A stretch of DNA of 64,000 bases from contig NZ_JODM01000019.1 in NCBI RefSeq assembly GCF_000717995.1, forward strand, positions 1 through 64,000, read 5' to 3'. How positions within the stretch are numbered: position 1 is the first letter of the stretch; each line of letters opens with the position of its first letter. The translations under genes were made by a program, and so were the position numbers. The notes beneath the pieces were generated by a model that was not told the origin of the DNA, made no database searches, and was given only the letters and a program-made list of their open reading frames with translations. Of this stretch, positions 54,032 through 62,916 are shown piece after piece. This stretch comes from Streptomyces violaceorubidus. Lineage in GTDB: Bacteria > Actinomycetota > Actinomycetes > Streptomycetales > Streptomycetaceae.

Positions 54032-54193
54032 ACAGCTGGCGCCGCGGGTCGGTGACCGCGGCACTGCACGCATCGTAGCGGGTCGTCCCCCCTCGCCGCA
54101 CACCCCTTCCGGCCGACGCCGGACCTTCCCGGGCGCGCGGGAAAGTCTGCGGCCCCCGGCACGGGGGGCATGTACCCTACGTGTCGCACCAGA

Positions 54194-54270
54194 CGGGGTG
54201 TGGCGCAGCTTGGTAGCGCGTCCGCTTTGGGAGCGGAAGGCCGTGGGTTCAAATCCCGCCACCCCGACCA
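54194..54270 (+). tRNA. tRNA-Pro (anticodon TGG)
   Basis: A complete cloverleaf: acceptor CGGGGTG/CACCCCG, D arm GCGC...GCGC, anticodon stem TCCGC/GCGGA with loop TTTGGGA (anticodon TGG), T arm GTGGGTTCAAATCCCGC, and an encoded CCA at 54268-54270. Confidence 0.96.
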
Positions 54271-54452
54271 CCGACCGATCCACTGACCGATCCACCGAGT
54301 GATCGCCTTTTGGGCCGTGTAGTCGCTGCCGTTACTATGCAAGCTGCACGCCCGTGTGTCATCAGCGTCTGAAGTCTCCGGGCGGCGTAATTTGCCGGAC
54401 ACTCTCTGGTTCCGGCAGAACCCAAGAAGTCAGCCACCAAGGAGACCGAACC

Positions 54453-55856
54453 GTGAAGAGCGCCGTGGAGACCCTGAACCCGACCCGGGTTCGGCTCACT
54501 GTCGAGGTGCCCTTCGAGGAGCTCAAGGACAGCCTCGACGCGGCGTACAAGAAGATCAACCAGCAGGTCACGGTGAAGGGCTTCCGCAAGGGCAAGATCC
54601 CGGCCCGAGTCATCGACCAGCGGTTCGGCCGCGGTGCGGTTCTGGAGGAGGCGGTCAACGACGCGCTTCCGAAGTTCTACACCGACGCGGTCAACGAGGC
54701 CGAGCTGAACCCGCTCGGCCAGCCCGAGGTCGACATCACGGAGCTGAAGGACGGCGAGACGCTGAACTTCACCGCCGAGGTCGACATCCGCCCCGCCATC
54801 GAGATCCCGGACTACTCCGGCATCGAGGTCGAGGTCGACGCCGTCGAGGTCAGCGACGAGGACGTCGAGAAGTCGGTGGAGCAGCTGCGCGAGCGCTTCG
54901 CCTCCACCTCCCCGGTCGAGCGCGCCGCCGCGGACGGCGACGTGATCACCATCGACCTGCAGGCCAAGGTCGACGGCGAGGTCCTCGAGGACGGCGTCGC
55001 CGACGGCGTGTCCTACACCATCGGCTCCGGCGAGCTGCTGGACGGCATCGACGAGGCCGTGAAGGGCCTGGAGGCCGGTGGCGAGGCCACCTTCGCCTCC
55101 GAGCTCAAGGGCGGCTCGGCGGCCGGCAAGGAGGCCGAGGTCACCGTCAAGGTCACCCAGGTCGCCGCGCGCGAGCTGCCCGAGCTGGACGACGACTTCG
55201 CGCAGCTCGCGTCGGAGTTCGACACGCTGGAGGAGCTGCGGGCCGACAGCCGCAAGCGCCTGGCCAACATGAAGCAGTACGACCAGGCCACGCAGGCCCA
55301 GGAGCGCGTCCTGGACAAGCTGCTCGACCTGGTCGAGGTCCCGGTCCCCGAGAAGCTCCTCGAGGACGAGATCAACACCCGTAAGCACAACCTCGAGCAC
55401 CACCAGCTCGGCCAGATGGGCCTCGACCTCGAGAAGTACCTGGAGCTCCAGGGCAAGACCGCCGAGGAGTTCGAGACCGAGACCCGCGAGGCCGCGGTCA
55501 AGGGCATCAAGACCCAGTTCGTCCTCGACGAGCTGGTCAAGCAGGAGAAGCTCAACGTCAGCCAGGAAGAGCTGACCGAGCACCTCATGCGCCGCGCCGC
55601 CTCCTCCGGCATGTCCCCCGACCAGTTCGCCCAGGCCGTCGTCGAGCAGGGCCAGGTCCCGCTCCTCGTCGGCGAGGTCGCCCGCGGCAAGGCCCTGGCC
55701 TCCGTGGTCGAGAAGGCCACGGTCAAGGACACCAACGGCGAGATCGTCGACCTGGACGACGAGGAGGACGAGGAGACGGAGGCCCCCGAGGCCGCCGCCG
55801 AGTCCACCGACGCCGAGAAGGCCGACGACAAGGCCGAGGAGAAGACCGAGGGCTGA
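54453..55856 (+). CDS. tig: Trigger factor
   Basis: The 467-residue ribosome-associated chaperone has an N-terminal ribosome-binding domain with the signature [12 protein letters not shown], a central FKBP-type prolyl isomerase domain (about 160-250, with [14 protein letters not shown] and [15 protein letters not shown]), a helical C-terminal chaperone domain and an acidic Glu/Ala-rich tail (about 440-467). The GTG at 54453 has AAGGAG eight nt upstream. Placement before the clpP genes is conserved in bacteria and couples folding with degradation. Confidence 0.97.
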   Translation: MKSAVETLNPTRVRLTVEVPFEELKDSLDAAYKKINQQVTVKGFRKGKIPARVIDQRFGRGAVLEEAVNDALPKFYTDAVNEAELNPLGQPEVDITELKDGETLNFTAEVDIRPAIEIPDYSGIEVEVDAVEVSDEDVEKSVEQLRERFASTSPVERAAADGDVITIDLQAKVDGEVLEDGVADGVSYTIGSGELLDGIDEAVKGLEAGGEATFASELKGGSAAGKEAEVTVKVTQVAARELPELDDDFAQLASEFDTLEELRADSRKRLANMKQYDQATQAQERVLDKLLDLVEVPVPEKLLEDEINTRKHNLEHHQLGQMGLDLEKYLELQGKTAEEFETETREAAVKGIKTQFVLDELVKQEKLNVSQEELTEHLMRRAASSGMSPDQFAQAVVEQGQVPLLVGEVARGKALASVVEKATVKDTNGEIVDLDDEEDEETEAPEAAAESTDAEKADDKAEEKTEG

Positions 55857-55885
55857 TCCCCTCGCGCCGTCCCCGACGGATGTGG

Positions 55886-55920
55886 AACGGGCCCCGGACG
55901 TTTTGACGCCGGGGCCCGTT
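55886..55920 (+). terminator. Hairpin terminator after tig
   Basis: AACGGGCCCCGG pairs perfectly with CCGGGGCCCGTT (12 bp, 11-nt loop) 30 nt after the tig stop. Confidence 0.9.
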
Positions 55921-55963
55921 CGTCGTACGGCCCGCGGTCGCACCCGCGCCCTGCGTACCGCTA

Positions 55964-55977
55964 CGCCCGAGGCGAAC
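55964..55977. promoter_or_regulatory. Predicted ClgR box upstream of clpP1
   Basis: CGC-N5-GCGAAC is the reverse complement of the ClgR motif GTTCGC-N5-GCG. ClgR activates clpP1P2 and other Clp genes in actinobacteria. The box lies 39 bp before a TAGGGT -10-like sequence. Confidence 0.7.
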
Positions 55978-56015
55978 ACCCGCAGAACCGGGATGGCACC
56001 GGAGGGCCACCGCGT

Positions 56016-56021
56016 TAGGGT
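56016..56021 (+). promoter_or_regulatory. Candidate clpP1 promoter -10 box
   Basis: TAGGGT is placed so that the predicted ClgR box is centred about 48 bp upstream of it, just beyond the -35 region, consistent with an activator site. It implies a leader of about 90 nt before the GTG at 56120. Confidence 0.4.
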
Positions 56022-56119
56022 CCATGAATACGAGGGCAGGGGAGTCCCGGAAAGCGGCTCCAGCCCCGCAGGGAAACGTGAGACGGCCCGGCGCCGTCGT
56101 AAGACGAGCAGGTGGATAC

Positions 56120-56737
56120 GTGACGAATCTGATGCCCTCAGCCGCCGGCGAGCCCTCTATCGGTGGCGGCCTCGGCGACCAGGTCTACAACCGACTGCTC
56201 GGCGAGCGGATCATCTTCCTCGGCCAGCCGGTCGACGACGACATTGCCAACAAGATCACCGCACAGCTGCTGCTCCTTGCCTCCGACCCGGACAAGGACA
56301 TCTTCCTGTACATCAACAGCCCGGGCGGTTCGATCACGGCCGGCATGGCGATCTACGACACCATGCAGTACATCAAGAACGACGTGGTGACGATCGCGAT
56401 GGGTCTCGCGGCCTCCATGGGGCAGTTCCTGCTCAGCGCGGGCACCCCCGGCAAGCGCTTCGCGCTGCCGAACGCCGAGATCCTGATCCACCAGCCGTCC
56501 GCCGGCCTCGCCGGTTCGGCCTCGGACATCAAGATCCACGCCGAGCGGCTGCTGCACACCAAGCGGCGCATGGCCGAGCTGACCTCCCAGCACACCGGCC
56601 AGACGATCGAGCAGATCACCCGCGACTCGGACCGCGACCGCTGGTTCGACGCCTTCGAGGCCAAGGAGTACGGCCTCATCGACGACGTCATCGCCACGGC
56701 CGCCGGCATGCCGGGCGGCGGCGGCACGGGCGCCTGA
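56120..56737 (+). CDS. clpP1: ATP-dependent Clp protease proteolytic subunit 1
   Basis: The 205-residue serine peptidase has the catalytic triad in [11 protein letters not shown] (Ser), LIHQPSAG (His) and TRDSDRD (Asp), plus [22 protein letters not shown]. With ClpP2 it forms the proteolytic barrel fed by ClpX and ClpC; in Streptomyces the pair governs normal differentiation and degrades regulators. GTG start at 56120 with AGGTGG six nt upstream. It is followed by clpP2 after 50 nt. Confidence 0.96.
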   Translation: MTNLMPSAAGEPSIGGGLGDQVYNRLLGERIIFLGQPVDDDIANKITAQLLLLASDPDKDIFLYINSPGGSITAGMAIYDTMQYIKNDVVTIAMGLAASMGQFLLSAGTPGKRFALPNAEILIHQPSAGLAGSASDIKIHAERLLHTKRRMAELTSQHTGQTIEQITRDSDRDRWFDAFEAKEYGLIDDVIATAAGMPGGGGTGA

Positions 56738-56787
56738 GCCATCCCCCGCCCCGAGCCGACCGCCTCAGCCCCTTTACAGGAGACACT

Positions 56788-57498
56788 GTGAACGACTTCC
56801 CCGGCAGCGGCCTGTACGACCGCATGAACGCCACGCAGGACCTGCGCGCCGCCTCCCAGGGCCGCTACACCGGCCCGCAGGCCGAGTCCCGCTACGTCAT
56901 CCCGCGCTTCGTCGAGCGCACCTCGCAGGGCGTGCGCGAGTACGACCCGTACGCCAAGCTCTTCGAGGAGCGGGTGATCTTCCTCGGCGTCCAGATCGAC
57001 GACGCCTCGGCCAACGACGTCATGGCGCAGCTGCTGTGCCTGGAGTCGATGGACCCCGACCGGGACATCTCGGTCTACATCAACAGCCCCGGCGGCTCCT
57101 TCACCGCGCTCACGGCTATCTACGACACGATGCAGTACGTGAAGCCGGACGTCCAGACGGTCTGCATGGGCCAGGCCGCCTCCGCCGCCGCCGTCCTGCT
57201 GGCCGCCGGTACGCCGGGCAAGCGCATGGCGCTGCCGAACGCCCGCGTCCTGATCCACCAGCCGTACAGCGAGACCGGCCGCGGTCAGGTCTCCGACCTG
57301 GAGATCGCCGCCAACGAGATCCTCCGGATGCGCTCGCAGCTGGAGGAGATGCTGGCCAAGCACTCCACCACGCCGGTCGAGAAGATCCGCGAGGACATCG
57401 AGCGCGACAAGATCCTCACGGCCGAGGACGCGCTGAGCTACGGCCTGATCGACCAGATCATCACCACCCGGAAGATGGACAACTCCTCTCTCCGCTAG
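56788..57498 (+). CDS. clpP2: ATP-dependent Clp protease proteolytic subunit 2
   Basis: The 236-residue partner of ClpP1 has a longer N-terminal extension (about 45 residues, including [14 protein letters not shown]), then [37 protein letters not shown], catalytic Ser in [11 protein letters not shown], His in [10 protein letters not shown] and Asp in [16 protein letters not shown] start at 56788 with AGGAGA. It is co-transcribed with clpP1 and followed by a strong hairpin before clpX. Confidence 0.96.
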   Translation: MNDFPGSGLYDRMNATQDLRAASQGRYTGPQAESRYVIPRFVERTSQGVREYDPYAKLFEERVIFLGVQIDDASANDVMAQLLCLESMDPDRDISVYINSPGGSFTALTAIYDTMQYVKPDVQTVCMGQAASAAAVLLAAGTPGKRMALPNARVLIHQPYSETGRGQVSDLEIAANEILRMRSQLEEMLAKHSTTPVEKIREDIERDKILTAEDALSYGLIDQIITTRKMDNSSLR

Positions 57499-57524
57499 GC
57501 GGGAGGCTGTATCGTCTGCCGCTC

Positions 57525-57569
57525 CTTGGCACGGTTTGACGCGATTCACGTCAAAGGGACCGTGCCAAG
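57525..57569 (+). terminator. Nested hairpin between clpP2 and clpX
   Basis: A perfect 11-bp outer stem (CTTGGCACGGT / ACCGTGCCAAG) encloses a perfect 6-bp inner stem (TTGACG / CGTCAA). It lies 26 nt after clpP2 and 118 nt before clpX, so it probably terminates the clpP1P2 transcript. Confidence 0.75.
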
Positions 57570-57687
57570 GGGGGCCCGGACGAGGGGCCCGGCAAGGTAC
57601 CGTCGGACATAAGGCAGCACCAGGAGTCCGCCCGCCGTTGACGTGACGTCGACGCCGGGAGTCTCCCAGGCGAAGGGGAAGCACACC

Positions 57688-58974
57688 GTGGCACGCATCG
57701 GTGACGGCGGCGATCTGCTCAAGTGCTCGTTCTGCGGAAAGAGCCAGAAGCAGGTCAAGAAGCTCATCGCAGGGCCCGGTGTGTACATCTGCGACGAGTG
57801 CATCGACCTCTGCAACGAGATCATCGAGGAGGAGCTGGCCGAGACCAGCGAGGTGCGCTGGGAGGAGCTCCCGAAGCCCCGCGAGATCTACGAGTTCCTC
57901 GAGAGCTACGTGGTCGGCCAGGAAGCGGCCAAGAAGGCCCTCTCCGTCGCGGTGTACAACCACTACAAGCGGGTCCAGGCCGGTGAGAACGGCGGCGCCC
58001 AAGGCCGCGAGGACGCCATCGAGTTGGCGAAGTCCAACATCCTCCTGCTGGGCCCCACGGGCTCCGGCAAGACCCTCCTCGCCCAGACCCTCGCCCGCAT
58101 GCTGAACGTCCCCTTCGCGATCGCCGACGCCACGGCGCTCACCGAGGCGGGGTACGTCGGCGAGGACGTCGAGAACATCCTGCTCAAGCTGATCCAGGCC
58201 GCGGACTACGACGTCAAGAAGGCCGAGACCGGGATCATCTACATCGACGAGATCGACAAGGTCGCGCGCAAGAGCGAGAACCCCTCCATCACGCGCGACG
58301 TGTCGGGCGAGGGCGTCCAGCAGGCCCTGCTGAAGATCCTCGAGGGCACCACGGCCTCGGTCCCGCCGCAGGGCGGCCGCAAGCACCCGCACCAGGAGTT
58401 CATCCAGATCGACACGACGAACGTCCTGTTCATCGTGGGCGGTGCCTTCGCGGGCCTGGAGAAGATCATCGAGGGCCGGGCCGGCGCCAAGGGCATCGGC
58501 TTCGGCGCGCAGATCCGCTCCAAGCGGGAGATCGAGTCCAAGGACCAGTTCGAGCAGGTCATGCCGGAGGACCTGGTCAAGTTCGGCATGATCCCCGAGT
58601 TCATCGGCCGGCTGCCCGTCATCACCTCCGTCCACAACCTCGACCGCGAGGCGCTCCTCCAGATCCTGGTCGAGCCGCGCAACGCCCTCGTCAAGCAGTA
58701 CGAGCGCCTCTTCGAACTCGACGGCGTGGAGCTGGACTTCGAGCGCGAGGCCCTGGAGGCCATCGCCGACCAGGCCATCCTCCGCCAGACCGGCGCCCGC
58801 GGCCTGCGCGCCATCATGGAGGAGGTCCTCCAGGGCGTGATGTACGAGGTCCCGTCCCGCAAGGACGTCGCCCGCGTCGTCATCACCGCCGACGTGGTCC
58901 TCTCCAACGTCAACCCGACGCTGATCCCCCGGGATTCGCGGGGGCGGGGCCCGGGCGAGCAGAAGACGGCGTAG
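57688..58974 (+). CDS. clpX: ATP-dependent Clp protease ATP-binding subunit ClpX
   Basis: The 428-residue AAA+ unfoldase has an N-terminal zinc-binding domain (C13, C16, C35, C38), Walker A GPTGSGKT (122-129), Walker [10 protein letters not shown], the [10 protein letters not shown] pore-loop region, and IGF-type ClpP-docking sequence in [11 protein letters not shown]. It unfolds tagged substrates into the ClpP1P2 barrel. GTG start at 57688 with AAGGGG upstream gives the usual family length; an ATG/GTG frame opening at 57643 would add residues absent from ClpX proteins. Confidence 0.97.
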   Translation: MARIGDGGDLLKCSFCGKSQKQVKKLIAGPGVYICDECIDLCNEIIEEELAETSEVRWEELPKPREIYEFLESYVVGQEAAKKALSVAVYNHYKRVQAGENGGAQGREDAIELAKSNILLLGPTGSGKTLLAQTLARMLNVPFAIADATALTEAGYVGEDVENILLKLIQAADYDVKKAETGIIYIDEIDKVARKSENPSITRDVSGEGVQQALLKILEGTTASVPPQGGRKHPHQEFIQIDTTNVLFIVGGAFAGLEKIIEGRAGAKGIGFGAQIRSKREIESKDQFEQVMPEDLVKFGMIPEFIGRLPVITSVHNLDREALLQILVEPRNALVKQYERLFELDGVELDFEREALEAIADQAILRQTGARGLRAIMEEVLQGVMYEVPSRKDVARVVITADVVLSNVNPTLIPRDSRGRGPGEQKTA

Positions 58975-58990
58975 CCGGTCACGCACCACG

Positions 58991-59037
58991 CACGCGGGAG
59001 GGGCCCGGTCGATTCGACCGGGCCCCCCTCCCGCGTG
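58991..59037. terminator. Bidirectional terminator after clpX
   Basis: CACGCGGGAGGGG-CCCGGTCGA pairs with TCGACCGGG-CCCCCCTCCCGCGTG with a two-base bulge; more than 20 paired bases between convergent genes. Confidence 0.9.
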
Positions 59038-59052
59038 GCGTCCGAAGGCGCG

Positions 59053-60069
59053 TCAGGCCTTGACGCGGATTTCCTTGCGGAGCTTGGTGGTGATGTCGAC
59101 GGCGACGTCCTTCGTCACACCCTTGGTGGCGTCACCCGGTGAGACCAGAGCGATCGTGCTGTAGTCGGCCCAGGCGCAGATCCAGTCCGTCTTCTCCTTC
59201 TTGGAGACCGGGTTGGTGCCCTCGACGCCCTGGCACTTCATGACCGCGCCGTCGATGTCGACCGACTCGGGTTCGCCCACGGCCTTGCCGCCCCCCGTCT
59301 CGGAGGAGGACGACGAGTTCTTCTCGGACTCCTTCTTGAACTCGGCGAAGAACTTGTCGAGCACTGTCTCGGGGTCCGAGATCTTCCCGTACGCACCGAT
59401 GTAGGTGATGCCCTTGGCGGTCGCCATTTCAGCGGGGTCGGGGGCCGTGCTCGGGTCCGAAGGGTCGTACCCGGTGAGGTCCGCGGTGGTGTAGAACCCG
59501 GTCACGCTCGTGCCGTCCTTGACGCCACTCTTCTCCAGGTCCTTGACCGTGTCCGAGTCGGTCTCGGCGGCCTCGTCGCTGGCGCGCTTGTAGTCGGTGA
59601 GCACCGTCGCCGGCGTCGTCAGCTTGTGGGCGCCGTCGTCCTCCAGGCCGCCCGCGCCGCCACCGCCGCCGATCACGAAGTAGGCCCCCACGCCGATCGC
59701 CGCCACGACGGCGACCGCGCCGATGATCAGACCGGCCTTCTTCTTGCCGCCGCCACCCGGAGCCGGGGGCTGAGGCATGCCGTACGGCTGCTGACCGTAC
59801 GGGGGCTGCTGGCCGTACGGGGGCTGCTGACCGTACGGGGGCTGCTGACCGTAGGCGGGCTGCTGACCGTAGGGGGCCTGCGGCGGGACGGCGCCCTGCT
59901 GGGGCTGCTGCGGGTAGCCGTAACCCGGCTGAGGGGGAGGCGTCTGCTGGGGGTAGCCGTAGCCGGGCTGGGGGGCCTGCGGCGGCTGCTGGCCGTACGG
60001 TCCCGGCTGGCCGTACGGTCCGGGCTGCTGGGGCTGCCCGCCGTACGGGCCCGGCTGCTGGTGACTCAT
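59053..60069 (-). CDS. Membrane protein with Pro/Gln/Gly/Tyr-rich cytoplasmic tail
   Basis: This 338-residue protein has a low-complexity N-terminus of about 105 residues built from PYGQQPP-type repeats, a KKK stop-transfer, one membrane helix (AGLIIGAVAVVAAIGVGAYFVIGG) and an extracytoplasmic domain of about 205 residues with two cysteines (MKCQGVEG and WICAWAD) that could form a disulfide. Proteins of this layout are frequent in actinobacteria, but I know of no function. It converges with clpX and is divergent from valS. Confidence 0.8.
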   Translation of the reverse strand: MSHQQPGPYGGQPQQPGPYGQPGPYGQQPPQAPQPGYGYPQQTPPPQPGYGYPQQPQQGAVPPQAPYGQQPAYGQQPPYGQQPPYGQQPPYGQQPYGMPQPPAPGGGGKKKAGLIIGAVAVVAAIGVGAYFVIGGGGGAGGLEDDGAHKLTTPATVLTDYKRASDEAAETDSDTVKDLEKSGVKDGTSVTGFYTTADLTGYDPSDPSTAPDPAEMATAKGITYIGAYGKISDPETVLDKFFAEFKKESEKNSSSSSETGGGKAVGEPESVDIDGAVMKCQGVEGTNPVSKKEKTDWICAWADYSTIALVSPGDATKGVTKDVAVDITTKLRKEIRVKA

Positions 60070-60194
60070 TACTGGGTTCCCCCTCAGATGCCTTACGTGG
60101 TGCTGACATCCTGACCCAGACCTGGCGTGCGCAGGTCACCGGGGGCCGCACCGTTACAGAAGAAACGCGTTTCGGAACAGGGCCGTGACGCCCG

Positions 60195-60200
60195 TAAACT
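60195..60200 (+). promoter_or_regulatory. Candidate -10 box of a leaderless valS promoter
   Basis: TAAACT ends 7 nt before the GTG of valS; the gap (GACCCCC) has no Shine-Dalgarno sequence. No T-box leader is visible in the 138 bp upstream. Confidence 0.5.
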
Positions 60201-60207
60201 GACCCCC

Positions 60208-62832
60208 GTGACCGAGAACTCTCAGCAGCCGCAGCCCGCCCCCAGTACCGAACTGCCGACCCAGTACGCGCCGGCCGAGGTAGAGGGGCGGCTGTACGAG
60301 CGCTGGGTGGAACGGGGTTACTTCGAGGCCGACGCGAAGAGCGAGAAGCCGCCGTACACCGTCGTCATCCCGCCGCCGAACGTCACGGGCAGCCTGCATC
60401 TCGGGCACGCCTTCGAGCACACGCTCATCGACGCCCTGACCCGCCGCAAGCGCATGCAGGGCTACGAGACGCTGTGGCAGCCTGGCATGGACCACGCCGG
60501 CATCGCCACGCAGAACGTCGTCGAGCGCGAGCTGGCCAAGGAGGGCAAGTCCCGGCACGACCTCGGCCGGGAGGCCTTCGTCGAGCGCGTCTGGCAGTGG
60601 AAGAGCGAGTCCGGCGGCCAGATCAGCGGCCAGATGCGCCGCCTCGGCGACGCCGTCGCCTGGTCCCGCGAGCGCTTCACGATGGACGAGGGACTGTCCC
60701 AGGCCGTCCAGACCATCTTCAAGCGGCTCTACGACGACGAGCTGATCTACCGCGCCGAGCGCATCATCAACTGGTGCCCGCGCTGTCTGACCGCGATCTC
60801 CGACATCGAGGTCGAGTACCAGGACGACGACGGCGAACTGGTCTCCATGAAGTACGGGGAGGGCGACGAGACCATCGTCGTCGCCACCACCCGCGCGGAG
60901 ACGATGCTCGGCGACACCGCCGTCGCCGTCCACCCCGAGGACGAGCGGTACAAGCACCTGGTCGGCAAGCTGATCAAGCTGCCGCTGACCGACCGCTCCA
61001 TCCCGGTCGTCGCCGACGAGCACGTCGACCCCGAGTTCGGCACCGGCGCCGTCAAGGTGACGCCGGCCCACGACCCCAACGACTTCGAGATCGGCCAGCG
61101 GCACAACCTGCCGTCCATCGCCGTGATGGACGAGCACGCCGTCATCACCGCCCACGGCCCCTTCCAGGGCCTTGACCGCCTGGAGGCCCGCTCCGCCATC
61201 GTCGCCGCGCTGCGCGCCGAGGGCCGGATCGTCGCCGAGAAGCGGCCCTACGTCCACTCCGTCGGCCACTGCTCGCGCTGCAAGACCACCATCGAGCCGC
61301 GCCTGTCCATGCAGTGGTGGGTCAAGGTCGGCCCGCTGGCCAAGGCCGCCGGCGACGCGGTCCGCGACGGCAAGGTCAAGATCCACCCGCAGGAGATGGA
61401 GAAGCGGTACTTCGACTGGGTCGACAACCTCCACGACTGGTGCATCTCGCGCCAGCTGTGGTGGGGCCACCGCATCCCCGTCTGGTACGGCCCGGACGGC
61501 GAGGTCGTCTGCGTCGGCCCCGACGAGGAGCCGCCCGGCGGCGAGGGCTGGTACCAGGACTCCGACGTCCTGGACACCTGGTTCTCCTCCGGCCTGTGGC
61601 CCTTCTCCACGCTCGGCTGGCCCGAGCAGACCGAGTCGCTCGCGAAGTTCTACCCGAACTCGGTCCTGGTCACCGGCTACGACATCCTCTTCTTCTGGGT
61701 CGCCCGGATGATGATGTTCGGCCTCTACGCGATGGACGGCACCCCGCCGTTCCACACCATCGCCCTGCACGGCATGGTCCGTGACCAGAACGGCAAGAAG
61801 ATGTCCAAGTCCTTCGGGAACGTGGTGAACCCGCTGGACTGGATGGACAAGTACGGCTCCGACGCCCTGCGCTTCACCCTCGCGCGCGGCGCCAACCCGG
61901 GCGTCGACGTCCCGATCGGCGAGGACTGGGTCCAGGGCTCCCGCAACTTCGCCAACAAGATCTGGAACGCCACCCGCTTCGCGCTGATGAACGGCGCGAC
62001 GGTGGACGGCCCGCTGCCGGACGCGTCGAGGATGTCCTCGACCGACCGGTGGATCCTGTCCCGGCTGAACTCGGTGGTCGCCGAGGTCGACGCGTACTAC
62101 GAGGACTACCAGTTCGCGAAGCTCTCCGACGCCCTGTTCCACTTCGCCTGGGACGAGGTCTTCGACTGGTACGTCGAGCTGTCCAAGACCACCTTCCAGG
62201 CGGGCGGCGAGGCGGCCGAGGTCTCCCAGCGGGTCCTGGGCGAGGTCCTGGACGTGACGCTGCGTCTCCTCCACCCGGTCGTCCCCTTCGTCACGGAGAC
62301 GCTGTGGACCACGCTCACCGGTGGCGAGTCGGTCGTCATCGCCGAGTGGCCGTCCGACTCCGGGTTCCGCGACGCGGACGCCGAGGGGGAGATCGAGACC
62401 GTCCAGTCCGTCATCACCGAGGTCCGGCGCTTCCGTGCCGACCAGGGTCTCCAGCCCGGCCAGCGGGTCCCGGCCCGGCTGACCCTGACCGGCAGCGCGC
62501 TCGCGGCCCACGAGGCGGCCGTCCGGCAGCTGCTGCGGCTCCAGCCGGAGGGCGAGTCCTTCACGGCGACGGCCACGCTGCCGGTCGCGGGTGTCGAGGT
62601 GGCCCTCGACCTCTCCGGCGTCATCGACTTCGCCGCCGAGCGCAAGCGGCTGGCGAAGGACCTCGCGGCGGCGGAGAAGGAGAAGGCCCAGGCCAACGGC
62701 AAGCTCGGCAACGAGGCGTTCCTCGCCAAGGCGCCGGACCACGTCGTGGACAAGATCCGGGGCCGGCTGGCCAAGGCGGACGAGGACATCGCCCGCATCA
62801 CCGCGCAGCTGGAGAAGCTGCCGGAGGCGTAA
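60208..62832 (+). CDS. valS: Valyl-tRNA synthetase
   Basis: This 874-residue class I synthetase charges tRNA-Val. It has the HIGH-type motif HLGH (64-67), KMSKS (531-535), the editing (CP1) domain with [19 protein letters not shown] and [29 protein letters not shown], the Val-specific anticodon domain and a C-terminal coiled-coil arm ([23 protein letters not shown]). It is full length. The GTG at 60208 is the usual start; earlier codons in frame lack homology and the gene seems leaderless. Confidence 0.97.
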   Translation: MTENSQQPQPAPSTELPTQYAPAEVEGRLYERWVERGYFEADAKSEKPPYTVVIPPPNVTGSLHLGHAFEHTLIDALTRRKRMQGYETLWQPGMDHAGIATQNVVERELAKEGKSRHDLGREAFVERVWQWKSESGGQISGQMRRLGDAVAWSRERFTMDEGLSQAVQTIFKRLYDDELIYRAERIINWCPRCLTAISDIEVEYQDDDGELVSMKYGEGDETIVVATTRAETMLGDTAVAVHPEDERYKHLVGKLIKLPLTDRSIPVVADEHVDPEFGTGAVKVTPAHDPNDFEIGQRHNLPSIAVMDEHAVITAHGPFQGLDRLEARSAIVAALRAEGRIVAEKRPYVHSVGHCSRCKTTIEPRLSMQWWVKVGPLAKAAGDAVRDGKVKIHPQEMEKRYFDWVDNLHDWCISRQLWWGHRIPVWYGPDGEVVCVGPDEEPPGGEGWYQDSDVLDTWFSSGLWPFSTLGWPEQTESLAKFYPNSVLVTGYDILFFWVARMMMFGLYAMDGTPPFHTIALHGMVRDQNGKKMSKSFGNVVNPLDWMDKYGSDALRFTLARGANPGVDVPIGEDWVQGSRNFANKIWNATRFALMNGATVDGPLPDASRMSSTDRWILSRLNSVVAEVDAYYEDYQFAKLSDALFHFAWDEVFDWYVELSKTTFQAGGEAAEVSQRVLGEVLDVTLRLLHPVVPFVTETLWTTLTGGESVVIAEWPSDSGFRDADAEGEIETVQSVITEVRRFRADQGLQPGQRVPARLTLTGSALAAHEAAVRQLLRLQPEGESFTATATLPVAGVEVALDLSGVIDFAAERKRLAKDLAAAEKEKAQANGKLGNEAFLAKAPDHVVDKIRGRLAKADEDIARITAQLEKLPEA

Positions 62833-62842
62833 CCGCCGCAGC

Positions 62843-62884
62843 CCGCGGGCAGCCGTGCCGTCCAGGCCGCACGACTGCCCGCGG
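62843..62884 (+). terminator. Hairpin terminator after valS
   Basis: CCGCGGGCAG pairs with CTGCCCGCGG, with an inner CGTGC/GCACG stem. It lies 10 nt after the valS stop and ends 20 bp before the folC -10-like box, so the two genes have separate transcripts. Confidence 0.8.
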
Positions 62885-62903
62885 TCACGGGGCACGGGGT
62901 ACG

Positions 62904-62909
62904 TAGACT
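62904..62909 (+). promoter_or_regulatory. Candidate -10 box of a leaderless folC promoter
   Basis: TAGACT ends 7 nt before the GTG of folC; the gap (GGTCCCC) contains no Shine-Dalgarno sequence. Confidence 0.5.
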
Positions 62910-62916
62910 GGTCCCC

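Noticed and set aside
54194..54270. tRNA-Pro or tRNA-Gly as attachment site of an integrated element
   Set aside because: No integrase, excisionase, replication gene or repeated tRNA 3' end is found nearby; conserved tig follows directly.
57643..57687. Extended ClpX N-terminus from an upstream start
   Set aside because: The extra 15 residues are absent from ClpX proteins, and the GTG at 57688 has its own AAGGGG site and gives the normal family length.
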